A DNA stretch of 64,000 bases from assembly GCA_004794655.1 (NCBI GenBank), contig SMMW01000534.1:1619501-1683500 (forward strand), given 5' to 3'. Shown here piece after piece: positions 45,261-56,754 of the stretch. Position 1 is the first letter of the stretch; each line of letters starts with the position of its first letter. This stretch comes from Marisa cornuarietis. Taxonomy: Eukaryota; Mollusca; Gastropoda; Architaenioglossa; Ampullariidae. Under the pieces are notes generated by a model. It saw only the letters and a list, made by a program, of their open reading frames with translations. It was not told the DNA's origin and ran no database searches. The position numbers were made by a program, and so were the translations under genes.

Positions 45261-47900
45261 ACTACCCCATACAACTCCTCTACGCTTGCACACACTTTCT
45301 TGCATATGTACATTTTAATTTTAATTAATATAAATCCAATCTCTGGAAGATATTAATGTGCTCACACCTTGATTGTCGGTGATTTTACGACCCTTTTAAA
45401 ATTACCACATGACACGGACCATAATTTAAATTTTCTGTTCTAAGAAAAGTAGAAATGGAAAGAGTTACACTGTGGACGGAGTAACAAAACTTTGGGTGTT
45501 GTATGGGTCGTACTGGCGGCTTATGCAATGAAAAAATCTGTGAAGTACGAGTTTGTTATGATTATCAGACCAGGATTACAAAATTGTATTCAAGCCCCTA
45601 TTAATTAACTCATCCAGAAAAATGGACGTGATTAAAAAGAATTTCGTACTATAGGATAGGAAAGTGTGTAAATGGGTGAAGATGCGACATTTCAGATGTA
45701 AACAGAATGATAGCAACACTAAACTGTTCCCACACTAACGAGCCAGCTTGTTTTAAAAATCAACACCATGCAATTAAAGTCTTTGTTAGATACTCATCTA
45801 AATTTTCTTTTCACAAAACAAACGATTCACTTTGTAAAATAAATAGACATTTATTTTCAATAAAACACGCAATAAGCTCATATTAACACTAATCTCAGTA
45901 ACGGCGTGAATACCTTACACATCCGTGGAGTATAGAGCTAAACATTGACAGTTAATATACTGTCATAATCACATACATGCTTGAAGGCAGCATCACAATA
46001 AGGAGGGTTAAAATACTACTTTTAAATTATTGCACAACAGCCAGCGATTGGGTACGGACAATTTCAACGCTAACGGCTAGGAGAATGGCCAACGGGAAGC
46101 TGGTTATGGGTATTGTTATGGGTATGTTATGGGTATTGTTATGGGTATGTTATGGTATTGTTATGGGTATGTTATGGGCATGTATGTTTACTAGCCTTGC
46201 AGCTAGTGGCGTGTGGGGAGCTAGACCTGAAGTCGATTTGTCACAAAGTCAAGGTTTATGGACTTGGCTGCGATCTCGATATAAGGCGAACTATTTGCTG
46301 ATGACCACGGTATGCACTGAGTTCACTACCCCCCCCCCCTTGTGCGGTGATCCGGACACCCGCGTTCACTTATAAATACAAACCTGAGAAAATAGAAACA
46401 CTGCAACCTGTCTGGTGCCTTATTTTTTTGCTTGTCGTAAACCGAAGCTGATTCCAAAAGAATCAATTAAACGGTAAATGGCAAGTAGTGCTTCGTTGCG
46501 AATTTTAATGAAATAATCGATGGCTAAGTTGCTAGTGAGACATCTCCTACTACAGTTAAAGTTTTATTAATAAACGGCATTCCTTGTAGGGAGACATTAA
46601 CAACTTCATGTTTTTTCCCAGAGTATGGCCTTATCAGCGGTCCTTTTAAAAGTAGGGGCTGTTAATGTAACAAAGACGAGTAAGAACTATTGAGGAAGAT
46701 TTAGGTATAAATTTGAGATTTTTCTTGTTATTTAAAGGAACACTCCAGTCCATTAGCGTTGGGCATGAATGATAAAGAAAGACTTTCTGAAAACTATACT
46801 CTCATCATTCGGGCTACAAAAATCCGTTATTTACAACTGAGTCTAAAATACAAGTCTGGGTCCAGTGTACGATGGCTGCCATGTCCCGCTGTTCAGTGAC
46901 ACTTTGCGACGCAAGGGTTAACTTTTAGTTTCCAAACTGCAGCCATCAAAAAAGCTTGCATTCTCATTCTTGAAGGGAAGCCGTAAAATTATGAGCCATA
47001 TTAAGAAACAATAATGTTAGTGGTAATGTGACGACCTGCGACGAAGACGACGACAATGATGATAATGAGAATGAAGAGGAAGGAGAAGAAGAAGAAGAAG
47101 AAGACGAAGGAAAAATGCAATGAGAGATTTGTAACGTTAAGAAGAAAGAAAATAATGCAAGCGACATTTTTAATACCAACTTCCATTTTTGAAATCCTGT
47201 TTCTCGACAACACATTTAGTATTGGTCTGAATGATTGTTGTAGCTAGAACACACACTGCAGATTTACTTTAAGCATTTAAACGTGTGTCTTACAGACCAC
47301 TCATTGAGTATTAAAACATCAGAGACAGTATAAGAAACAGAGAAAGTCCGCGAGGTACATTTTCAAGAAAGTTGTGTAATGATTGATAATTCACTATTCA
47401 CGTCTCTATCCAATTGGAAAATACCTCGCCATCGTTTGTTAGTGAGTTCTGACGATTGCAAAGAGCTACAATTATGTCAGGTCAGGTTTCCGTACAGATG
47501 ACCTGTATAATACAGCAACACTGAACAGCAAACATCGTCTTCTTCGTACACTTTTGTTGAATTTCATAGAATTTAGTAATGATTACGAGCAGTCTTATTC
47601 CACTTACCCCTGTCTCTGATTGCGCTGGCACGATACAGTTTTTCAATCTTAAAAGGTGTAAGCAAGTGTTCCAGTAATATTTTGTCCAAACAGTACGCAC
47701 AATAGACCTTACACACGAGTTTAAATCAAAGCGACTTCTAACAATATTTTGTACAAACTGTAAATACAAGATGAAATTAACAATGATTCTTCACACAATG
47801 AATGTAGGATATATCTAAGGATTTTTTTGCAACTTATTTTATTTAATAATTTAAATTTATATATGACAATTTTTATTATATAAACAAATTTATTTGAAGT
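45261..47900. other. Spacer of unit 6/7: blocks H and K, then unassigned
   Basis: Block H is about 45415-45640 and block K about 45650-45850, in usual order. Bases 45860-47900 hold no recognisable gene. Included are the 23-base minisatellite at 46102-46188, a possible short repeat at 46736-46920 ('aaggaacactccagtcc') and a GAA-rich run at 47070-47110. Confidence 0.45.
46102..46188. repeat. 23-base minisatellite
   Basis: Unit 'gttatgggtattgttatggg' plus 'tat', repeated about 3.5 times with one shortened copy. Lies inside a 132-codon open frame, which is most likely fortuitous. Confidence 0.85.
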
Positions 47901-50076
47901 AGAAATAAATAAAGTACCATAAAGTCTAAACCATTATTACAGATGCCAAGCTTCCTAAAAAAAAAACCAACGGTGTACTGTATTAAGGTCCATTGGAGTT
48001 TTATCAGGACTGACAGCTGTATCAGTGCCGAACAAATGAAAAAGCCTTATCAGAAAAAAGAAAAAAGAGCAGTTTTACCGGTTTTTAACCACATCAGAAA
48101 TTTTCACTGTTTCTTATTGATACTCACCATCACTGGATGTTGCATGTCCAGCACTGTGTCTGAGCTGAGGGTTTTGCGATCCATCAAGATGGTTGTCTCC
48201 CTTATTTTTGTTGTCTCCCTAATGTTTGTTTTTCCTTATCTTTCGCAAGATGTTGAGAAGTTATCATTCTCACAATTTCCAGCTTCTGAAAGCACGGCTA
48301 TACGTCTACCTTTCTGATAACTTGAATTTTGTGACAATGTCTGACTTACTACATCCGCCCATTGTGGAAGATCAATGTTGCATCTGCAAACCTTAGTGCT
48401 AGATGGTGGAGGGTAACTAATCTGGACTTGTTGTTGTTTGTGTTCCTCGGTAATCAGCAAAATTTGTAAAAATAGATTTGATGTCCTTAGAGATAAAAAA
48501 AAGCAGGAAGTGAATGTTTGCCTTGGCCATCAGCCAGAATATTTTAAGAAGGTTGCCACTTGTCAGTCCTGTCACTCCTTCTATGGTGTCATACGATCCA
48601 CATTTCTGTCTACATTTTCTCGATAGTTCTTGCATTCCTTTCAGTACCAGAACTATTTTGACTTTAATGCTGATATGTTTTGACTTTGAAACCAATCCTT
48701 TCCACCTTTATTCCCCATTTACACTAAAACCTTTGTTGTCTTTTCTTTCTCTTTATTAATCAACTGCCTTCCCATCTTCTGACCATAGCACAAAATTTTA
48801 GCGTTTGTCTGGTTGCAATGGATATGCAGTACAAATCCTTACACTGTTACCTCACAATGTACCTTACATTACAAAGCCTTTACACTGTTACACCACTATG
48901 TACCTTACATTACAAAGCCTTTACACTGTTACACAATTACATTTACTTTATATTACAAATTTTAGAATTGTTTAGTGTTCCTCCTCTTCTTTACACATGG
49001 ATAACAGTAGTTGGACGGAGGATGATGATAATTACGTATTGAGTGCAGACAATTCATTAGCTGTGTAGCTGAGACAAGACCATTTTTACTTCTGAAAGCT
49101 TGTGATTGTCTGGCATCGTCAAAACTGACTTTTCACTTCTTCCTCTGAATGTCTTTTGCTGCATTCTTTGTGTTTTTCTTCTGCTACGACTGTGGTTGGA
49201 GCTGTGTTTATGCAAGAAACTGTTGCCGACTGCTTTTTCCAGTTGTATTCACAACTAAAGGAAATCCTCATTGACTTTTGTATCATTTTTGTTTATTTAT
49301 TATTTTGAATTTATTGAAGCGAACTGGCTGTCCACAGTGACAAAACATGTCGGATTTTGTAGTGTATGTTTTCTGTCAAGTGTAAGTTTTCTTGTATTTT
49401 AGTTTCGAAGCTTTGTCACACATTGCATTTAATAGAAACTTAAGGCTAGTCTGTGCAGACTGGTAGTACTATGGTAGTCGTGGTGAGAATCGTCTTCGTT
49501 TGACATTCTGAGAACACAGCACCACAAACCCAGAAAGTTTTGGGGTGAAACTGTCGTGTTGATGAAGTAGAAAAAACATACCTCTTCATAGCAGGCATAG
49601 GATGTACGTAGGACGCTGTCATCAGAACTTTGACACTTTGATTTTCCATCCAATAAATTATCCGGTCACAGTCGAGAGCCACACGACAGAGTATAGACAT
49701 TTTTCTTGTGCTTTCAGCAACAGCACATGCACATCCATCGCACTTGTACTTGAAAAATTTCGAGACATAATTCCTGCGCAATTTTTATTGTTAGAGAAGC
49801 TGTGCTCAGGCATTACAGGGGTAGACAACTAGTAATCTCACAATGGGACGTCACGAGTGGTCTTCGGCCAGAGGGAGATATGAACAGGTTGTCATTTAAC
49901 CTTTGGAGATCTGCGTTTCTCCTGACGATTTCGTATTTGACGCAATAAGTGATATGAAAGAAATCTTTTAATAATGATATATTTCGCCACTCTTTTCTTT
50001 GTGAGACTGCTGCTGTGCTTTCCACAAATTTATCCGCCAAAATCAGTAAATGTGATAATTCTTGTATGCTGCTTGC
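47901..50076. other. 3' flank of copy 7, unassigned, possible coding remains
   Basis: Bases 48236-48695 hold two adjoining minus-strand frames (with CGSYDTIEGVTGLTSGNLLK and then DLPQWADVVSQTLSQNSS) that look like a frameshifted coding relic. WADVV recalls the first protein of some LINEs, but this is weak. A 41-base minisatellite is at 48830-48960. The 111-codon minus-strand frame at 49446-49781 and the plus-strand frame at 47943-48317 are not recognised. Confidence 0.35.
48830..48960. repeat. About 41-base minisatellite, three copies
   Basis: Unit 'acaaagcctttacactgtta' continued by 'caccactatgtaccttacatt'. Copies begin at about 48831, 48871 and 48912, and the last is degenerate. Confidence 0.85.
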
Positions 50077-51171
50077 CTACTTTGTTTTAGTAACTATCGT
50101 CGAATGATTTATAGGAAGGGTAGGGTTTGATGTGCCATAAGTTTTGCAGCAACAGAGAGCCTTAATTTCGGATTTGTATCGAGTTGAATGTCGATAATAG
50201 ATAACAAAGTTAACAGAACAGTTCACTGCGGTACATATCGTCGCAAACACACCCGTGGTTAGAAAACTGTTTTGATATCGACCGCCAAAGTCGAAACTGG
50301 TAACAAACCCTGATGTAGCATTTAAAGCAACAAACGGCGCAGAAGTTATTAAATAAACACAAGAAACAAGGACCAACATCTTGATCAGCGCCATCTGCTG
50401 GACCTGGCTGTCACCGCCGCTGAAACTTGTCTTCTGCCGCCACGAAATTGCAGCTTTCAGTTTTATAACGGTCGCCGCCGTTGCTAAGAACATTGCAATA
50501 AATATGAATGGTGGTAAAAATACTAGAAAAAAAGCTTGCAACCCCCGTAGTAAGTCGTAGTTATTTCTGAGGGTCGTCGACTGTTCTAAAGACCAGTAGA
50601 TGGTTTGGTTTGTAACATTGCTATGCATCAGAGTTACTTCATACTCAAACAAAGAGTAGATAAATCCTAGCTGGGTGGACAAGTAGATGGACGCAAGCAG
50701 CGCCCCCATGGTGCGAGTTTTTATAAGGAAAGTTGCACGAAGAGGGAGATAAACGCAAACACACCGCTCTATAGCAATGACCAGAGTTATGCAACCAGCC
50801 ATGGTCCTCGTCTCATCTCGGATCCATAGTCCATACCTGAGAGATTTATAATAAATTTCTTTACCTAGCAACTCGTCCGCAAGTTCAACGAAGGGTCCAA
50901 ACTGTGAGGTTGCCAGGAGGGAGAGCAAGTACAGCATATCTGCTAGAGCCAGACAGAAGAGGCAGAAGTTCATCCGGTCCTTGAGACCCTGTCGCCAGAA
51001 GACCACACAGTTGATGGCATTTGATGGAATCCCCACAATAAAAATCAGCGGCTTTACCACGCACTGGGCTATTAAATTAAATCGTTGAAACGCTTCGTAA
51101 CTTATCGGATCGTACACATTGTTCCACGGCAATACGGTGTCAGCAGCAGATATATTAGAATGTATATTCAT
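50077..51171 (-). CDS. Receptor copy 7: class A 7TM receptor, chemosensory-receptor-like
   Basis: Intact 364-residue frame from the ATG at 51169-51171 (MNIHSNISAAD; N6-I-S is a glycosylation site). TM1 with GIPSN 47-51; ICL1 FWRQGLKDRMN; TM2 LFCLALADMLYLL with D78; E135-R136-C137 after TM3; ECL2 with N185-V-T and N188-Q-T, no cysteine; TM5 LPPFIF; TM6 TSAPFVAL; TM7 VNCSVNFVIYYRHS. A C340-C-C cluster after TM7 suggests palmitoylation. The tail is longer than in copy 6 and ends VTKTK. Together with copy 6 it forms the diverged minus-strand end of the array. The acceptor-like signal upstream is weaker here ('aagttcag'). Confidence 0.93.
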   Translation of the reverse strand: MNIHSNISAADTVLPWNNVYDPISYEAFQRFNLIAQCVVKPLIFIVGIPSNAINCVVFWRQGLKDRMNFCLFCLALADMLYLLSLLATSQFGPFVELADELLGKEIYYKSLRYGLWIRDETRTMAGCITLVIAIERCVCVYLPLRATFLIKTRTMGALLASIYLSTQLGFIYSLFEYEVTLMHSNVTNQTIYWSLEQSTTLRNNYDLLRGLQAFFLVFLPPFIFIAMFLATAATVIKLKAAISWRQKTSFSGGDSQVQQMALIKMLVLVSCVYLITSAPFVALNATSGFVTSFDFGGRYQNSFLTTGVFATICTAVNCSVNFVIYYRHSTRYKSEIKALCCCKTYGTSNPTLPINHSTIVTKTK

Positions 51172-53727
51172 GATTCTGTACTTCTGAACTTATTCATTAG
51201 TCCCTTGCTGATCCTTGTTACCTAGACGTGTTTATAATTTGCCCATCCCGGGGAATCCCAAAGTAAAGCTTATATCCCAAATTCCGCGAAACAAATTGCT
51301 GCTTGTTATTTGTAACATTCATATTGTCAACAGACATGAATCGACCATCTTTAACTAAAGTTTTTTTTAATTATCGTGTTTCTGGTAAATGCAAAAAATA
51401 AATGTGCGTAAGAAAATCCTAAAAAGTTCTTCTATTATTTTTCGTCATTGTAACAGTATCTTCTAAGCTGTAATTATCTTTACTGCTAAATTATACAGAG
51501 AAGACAATAATCATCGAACATTTTTCATGGTGACAATGTTTACCAGACTAAATTAAAAATACAAGTACAGAAAATAATAATAACATGTTTTTCTTTGAAA
51601 GAAGACTACATGTTATATCTGAGCTCATTCGGACGGTTCGTGTTAATGACATTTTGCGTACATACACGTAAGTATTTTTTTTAATTGTTAAGCTCTGAAT
51701 ATTGCACGCACATACATATACCAGCTTGCACACCTATGTAAACATGTTTAAATAAACACACGTGCACAAGTCGTCCCACACTCACAGCAATACATGTACT
51801 CAAGAACAGGTCCTGAGACATGTAAGCACCACTCAGATAAGATGGAAAAAACAAACCAGGACTTTTTCGGACAATGGCTTGCCACCAGGAGTCACAGTCA
51901 CGAAGCGAGAGTAAGTGGAAGTCGGGACCTTTTTCGTACTTACACTCCGATACCTAGATCCAGGGGACACTACCTTACAGCTCTTTACTCAAGTGTATCT
52001 TTACCACGACTTATAGGTAAGGCTCTGTTGGTAAAACATCATCTGCGAGATCCGGACATCGACTTATCAATTCAAGACGCTTTTTCTTGAGTTTGTTATG
52101 TTGCCCCTGGACTACGAGCTGCCCTCCCGTCGGTTCCTGAAGGATGTTGCAAAAGAAAACAGAAGTGAGAGAAACATTTGGAGCTTAGTATTTCCGAGTA
52201 GTATTTTGAAGTTGTAATTGTGAAGATAGTACTTTGAAATTGGATGGTAGGTTGAAGGAAATACGTTATGTTTCCTGACATAGAAGCGTGAAGCAATGAA
52301 AGGTAAAGAATCTCAGCGGTAAGATTGTGAAAAAAAAACCTTGCAAAAAACCGGCACATACAGTAGTACAGCAACAGGCACCAGCTGGTCACTATTGAAT
52401 TTTATTGTCTATTCTTAATTAGTAAAATTTGTTTATGTCACTAATGTAACAGAAATAGTCCGAGGCTAGTAACATATATGCCGAGGGGGCGGGGGTCACA
52501 GAAATATAGCGAAGAAGGTAACTGATTTTCCACAGTTTTCTACCTGTAGCCATTGTTTGCTTGTCCTGAATGCTTTTTCTAAGAAATGACAAAAGTTGAT
52601 TTTATTTTTGACATCTGTACCATGACACTGTAAGCCCGCTATTGATTCTACACATCGTTAAACTTCCATCAATTTTTCACATCAATCATTCATCTCGTAC
52701 ATGTGGAGCGGAGCTATTTTTATTTATTAATGTCTAATTACTATTGCTTTTTTGAATGAGACTCAGAAATATTTACCTACTATTGCTTTGTTAACGAGAT
52801 TTGACATATGTATGTAGGTCGTGCTCTCCTCAACAAAGCAGTAATCAGTGCACATGTACGTAACATGGGGATGAACTAGCAAGACAATGATCGAACGAGT
52901 GAACTTTAGAGTCATTTTGCAGTAGGACGGGTGGGTGAACGACTATGTGTTCTTTTCGTATTAAAGAAACCTGAGTGACCAAGAAATATTTCATTCTCTG
53001 ACTTCAGACGATATATCTCTCAATAATAACTCCAATTTCGAATTAAAACAACATCCAAACCCATTAGTCGCTGTCGTATGCTTACTTCGTTCTTGAAGAG
53101 AACGGTCTCTCAGAAAGTTAATACTTGTAAAAATAAAATAATATATATTAAAAGTATTTCATTGCCTCAGGTAGAGCTTGGCTTGATACAGCCTGCAAGA
53201 GCCTTTCTGACTGTTGAAACCTCTGCTCTTTCAGTTCATTTTAAACTTCTCTAGATAAGTCAAAGCTGTTATAAACCTGGTTCTACTGATCGCAGACGGT
53301 TCTAGAACGTCAGAACTATTTAACACACTCTTAGACTACGTGGCGACTAATACCCTCGACTGAAATTTCATTTTGAAAATTTATATCTATTAAACTACGA
53401 TAAAGTCAATTATCTGAGAGCATTTTTAAAACTTTTGTGTTGTGTGAGTTTTAAGAATTATGGTTTTGTTTTCTTGTACTAAAATCAAATGATAGAGTGT
53501 AACTGTACGGGACGGTAACTCAAGAATCGGGAAGAAAGCACAACACTTGAAAAAATTACAAACGAAATGTGCCAAACAGCATATATTTTATTAGAAGATA
53601 CATTAGATTTTAAATATTACTTACTTTTTTCTTCTCATTTTCGGTTGTGGGAGTACACACCCATGTAAAATTGAGTGACCAGCAACCGACTTCAGTATAG
53701 CGCTTGATCCAGTCACACATAGTAAAT
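51172..53727. other. Upstream flank of copy 7, mostly unassigned; start of block E
   Basis: No gene supported. The 98-codon plus-strand frame at 51794-52090 is followed by a short frame from 52100 (MLPLDYELPSRRFLKDVAKE) of higher GC that could be a fragment of an unknown coding sequence. Bases 53440-53727 are the first half of block E, interrupted by the SINE. The usual CA tract and blocks C-G are not recognisable. Confidence 0.4.
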
Positions 53728-54012
53728 TTCAAGAAGGGGAAGCGGATGGCCGAGTGGTTAGAGCGCTGGCGTCCGAACTGAGAGCGCGCTGGTTCAATTC
53801 CCGATAAGCGCAGCATACTTCCCCCAGTCGACCCAGCTGAAGGGAATGGGTACCTGACTCCATAGAGGGTTTGGGAAGGTAAGGCAGCGAGGGAGAGGAG
53901 ATTGGCACCACCCTCGTGTAAAAGCTGGCCCCGAGAAAAGCGGGGTCTCTAACATCTCACTCCCCAACAACCTGAACAGGTTATGGGATGACCTTTACCT
54001 TTTCCTTTACCT
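53728..54012 (+). mobile_element. tRNA-derived SINE
   Basis: The head at about 53742-53812 resembles a tRNA of the Leu/Ser type: A box 'tggccgagtggttagagcg' and B box 'ggttcaattcc', the internal RNA polymerase III promoter. A body of about 200 bases follows, ending in 'ctttaccttttcctttacct'. The direct repeat 'tagtaaat' (53720-53727 and 54013-54020) is the target duplication. It interrupts block E, which is continuous in the relatives at 16.3 and 40.6 kb. Propagation would depend on a partner LINE that I cannot identify. It is not a functional tRNA gene, because the acceptor stem does not close. Confidence 0.85.
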
Positions 54013-54889
54013 TAGTAAATATTCAGTAACTTTGGTCCAGTAAAACGTCGCTGACTTTCTGATAAAACAAAATCCGTGATTCCTCTCTTTGCTCACCCTC
54101 CTCCCCTTCCATCGCTGTTAAAGGGAAGTAATCCACAGTGGAATAACTCCTAAAGGTTCCAGTAGTTTCCTCCCTTATGTAATCATTCTTTTGCGAACAG
54201 TTACTACGCGCAGCCCCCGCGGAGAAAGAGTTAACGCCGAGCTGTAATTATGGGTTTGGCGAATCTTATTGTTCTCTAAATGATAAGATAGAAGGTTCTT
54301 GAGATTTTGGGAACGAAAGAAATAATTTGTCGAAAAATGTTTTGAGAAAAAGGTAAATGTAATCCCTTTAAAGCTTCCACATACCCTGGGGCCAGATTTT
54401 GTAAGAGTAAAGTGTGTGTGTGTGAGGGGGGGGGGAATCTTAACTCTCTTTCTGGTGGTCAGATTCCCATTCCACAGTTGAGTATCGAAGGTCGTACGTT
54501 GCGTCACACGGGTACTGAACTGCTTTGTGTTTCCGCCTTTAATGGACAATCGTGCGAGACAGAGACCCTACAGGCTTCTAGCAGCCATGATTTCAAAGAG
54601 TTGAGGTTCCCCATTTCAAGAAAAATAGGAAGTTAAGGTCCATAAGCTGACGATTTTCAAAAACGAGGAAACGTGATTGTTACAGAAAAAGTCAGTGGAA
54701 GAAGAACAAACCGGGAATTGGAAACAAAGACAGCAGGCAAGGAAATGCAGTCGCGGACAATAACATGAATCCCAGCAATAATAGCAGGCAGACAAACGAA
54801 CAAGACATTCACAACTTGATGCCAGAAAACAAATAAATAGAGAGAGAGAGAGAGAGGCTAGCAGCAATTCTCTCAAATAAGCGAACATA
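54013..54889. other. End of block E and unassigned sequence
   Basis: Block E resumes to about 54180 ('agtttcctcccttatgta'). Bases 54180-54889 hold no recognisable gene. A (GA)n run lies at 54838-54856. Confidence 0.45.
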
Positions 54890-55274
54890 CGAACGAACGA
54901 AACGAAATTCTTTATTGCTTAGGCCGTGTGGCCTCAACATCGCGAGTACAGTTCATACAATTTTAATGATAAATTATTACAGTTCAAGGCGTGTAAATAT
55001 AGTTTAGAATGGGCAATTGCATCGACAGTGACGATAGCCCTATGGACAAATCTTTCTTCGTTTAGCTGCTGACAGTGTTGCGTGGTTTATAAAAGTGGTA
55101 AAGATACCTGGCTAGGCAGGTAATCTGTGATGTGTCATTAATCAGGGCTGGGAAAGAAAAGGCTGTTTGGTGAAGTGTATATTTCAGAGGCAGAAATCTA
55201 CTTCTAAGGTCTCTAAGTTGGGTGCATTGGAAAAGTAGATGTATTTCATCGTCTGGTGAATCAAGACATAGCGG

Positions 55275-55415
55275 GCATTCTAGGTTTGGCATTGGTGCTG
55301 TTGAGTACCTGTGTTTGTGTACCTGTGTTTGTGTACCTGTGTTTGAGTACCTGTGTCAGACATCCCCATGTACCTGTGTTTAAGTACCTGTGTCAGACAT
55401 CCCCGTACGAAATCT
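55275..55415. repeat. Short tandem repeats 'gtacctgtgttt' inside the old LINE
   Basis: Repeats of 14 bases ('gtacctgtgtttgt') followed by a longer duplicated unit ending 'cagacatcccc' (two copies, about 41 bases apart). It expands the LINE between its RFRTG region and the CPLC motif. Confidence 0.8.
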
Positions 55416-55504
55416 AATTAGAGCATCTCTTAGGGCTTTGTTGTTTACACAGTATAAATATGGTTCTATTTGCAATTCCAATTTAAACTTCGCATACACT
55501 GTAA

Positions 55505-56754
55505 GAAGAGCTGCTAGCAGAAGAACAGGCTGGCTTCAGACCACGTAGAAGCACAGTTGAGCAGATCTTCAACTGTCGTCTTCTTATAGAAAAGCATCTG
55601 CAGCATCAGCGGGACCTTTACCACAACTTCATTGACTTTAAGAAGGCATTTGACAGAGTCTGGCACGAGGGGCTATGGCATGTGATGCGGAAATTCAACA
55701 TTGAAGAAGGGCTTGTCCAAGTCGTTGAAGCGTTGTATAACAGCTCAACGAGTACAGTTTTGCTTAACAACCAAATAGGAGCTTACTTTCGTACCACAGT
55801 AGGGGTACGTGAAGGATGTCCCCTATCACCCGTGTTGTTTAATATATTCTTAGAGAACATCATGCTTGAAGCTCTTCATGACCACCATACCTCCATTTCA
55901 ATCGGTGGAAGACCAATCTGCAACCTACGCTTTGCAGATGATATAGATCTGTTAGCAGGTACAAACGAGGAACTGCAAGACCTCACCAACAGACTGACAG
56001 ACAGCTCAAACGCATATGAAATGGAGACCAGCACAGAAAAGAGCAAAGTTATGATCAATGGCAACGGCAAAGCATGAACGGGGTACAGCTCGAAGAGGTA
56101 AGTAGCTTCAAGTACTTGGGAGCCACCCTCTCCAATGACGCCAGCTCCACGCAAGATATCCGCATCAGGATCGCAACAGCAACAGCAGCAATGGCTAGGC
56201 TAGATAGGATCTGGCATAGCCACAAGATAAGGTTCACTACTAAGTACAGGCTATACAAATCCCTGGAAGTGCCGATCCTGCTCTACGGATGCGACACATG
56301 GACTCTACTCGCCGAAACAGAAAGGAGAATCCAGGCATTCGAGCACAAGTGTCTGAGGAAGCTGCTCCGGATCTCATACAAAGAACACAAAACCAACGGC
56401 TTTGTAAGAAACAAGATTGCCGCACTCGTAGGACACCAGGAACCTCTACTATCAACAGTCAAGCGACGTAAGCTGGTCTTCTTTGGCCATGTAACCCGGC
56501 ACGACACCTTGTCGAAGACTATCCTTCAAGGCACCTTGGAGGGTGGCCGACGCCGCGGTGGTCAGAGAAAGAACTGACTTACGAACGTCAAAGACTGGAC
56601 TGGTCGTCCTGTACAGGACCTGCTGACTATTGCCCAAAATAGGCAAGAGTGGCGGGCCCTATCAGCTGCAGCGTCATCCATGTGCTCCCCCCAACGCCAG
56701 GTGCCAGGCAAGGGACTGACTGACTGACTGACTGACTGATTGACTGACTGACTG
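55505..56754 (+). mobile_element. RTE-type LINE, 5'-truncated insertion with target-site duplication
   Basis: Direct repeats 'atacactgtaa' at 55494-55504 and 56755-56765 bound the element. Coding starts inside RT: AGFRPRRSTVEQIFNCR in the plus frame (one changed residue), NFIDFKKAFDRVWHEGLW, then the frame at 55682-56077 (VGVREGCPLSPVLFN, LRFADDIDLLAG) and the frame at 56074-56577 (SSFKYLGATLS, ILLYGCDTWTLL, KCLRKLLRISYKEHKT). The 3' UTR and a CTGACTGA tail end at 56754. FADD is intact. Two frame changes are seen, so it is dead but younger than its host LINE and better preserved than the 0.4-kb copy. Confidence 0.93.

Noticed and set aside
45977..46375. 132-codon plus-strand frame
   Set aside because: About a quarter of it is a 23-base minisatellite and the rest is unrecognised, with no conservation in sister units.
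46736..46920. Possible short transposon starting 'aaggaacactccagtcc'
   Set aside because: Only one end looks familiar; no inverted partner or target duplication could be found by eye.
53742..53812. Functional tRNA gene
   Set aside because: A and B boxes are present, but the acceptor stem does not pair, a repeat body follows and target duplications flank it: it is a SINE head.
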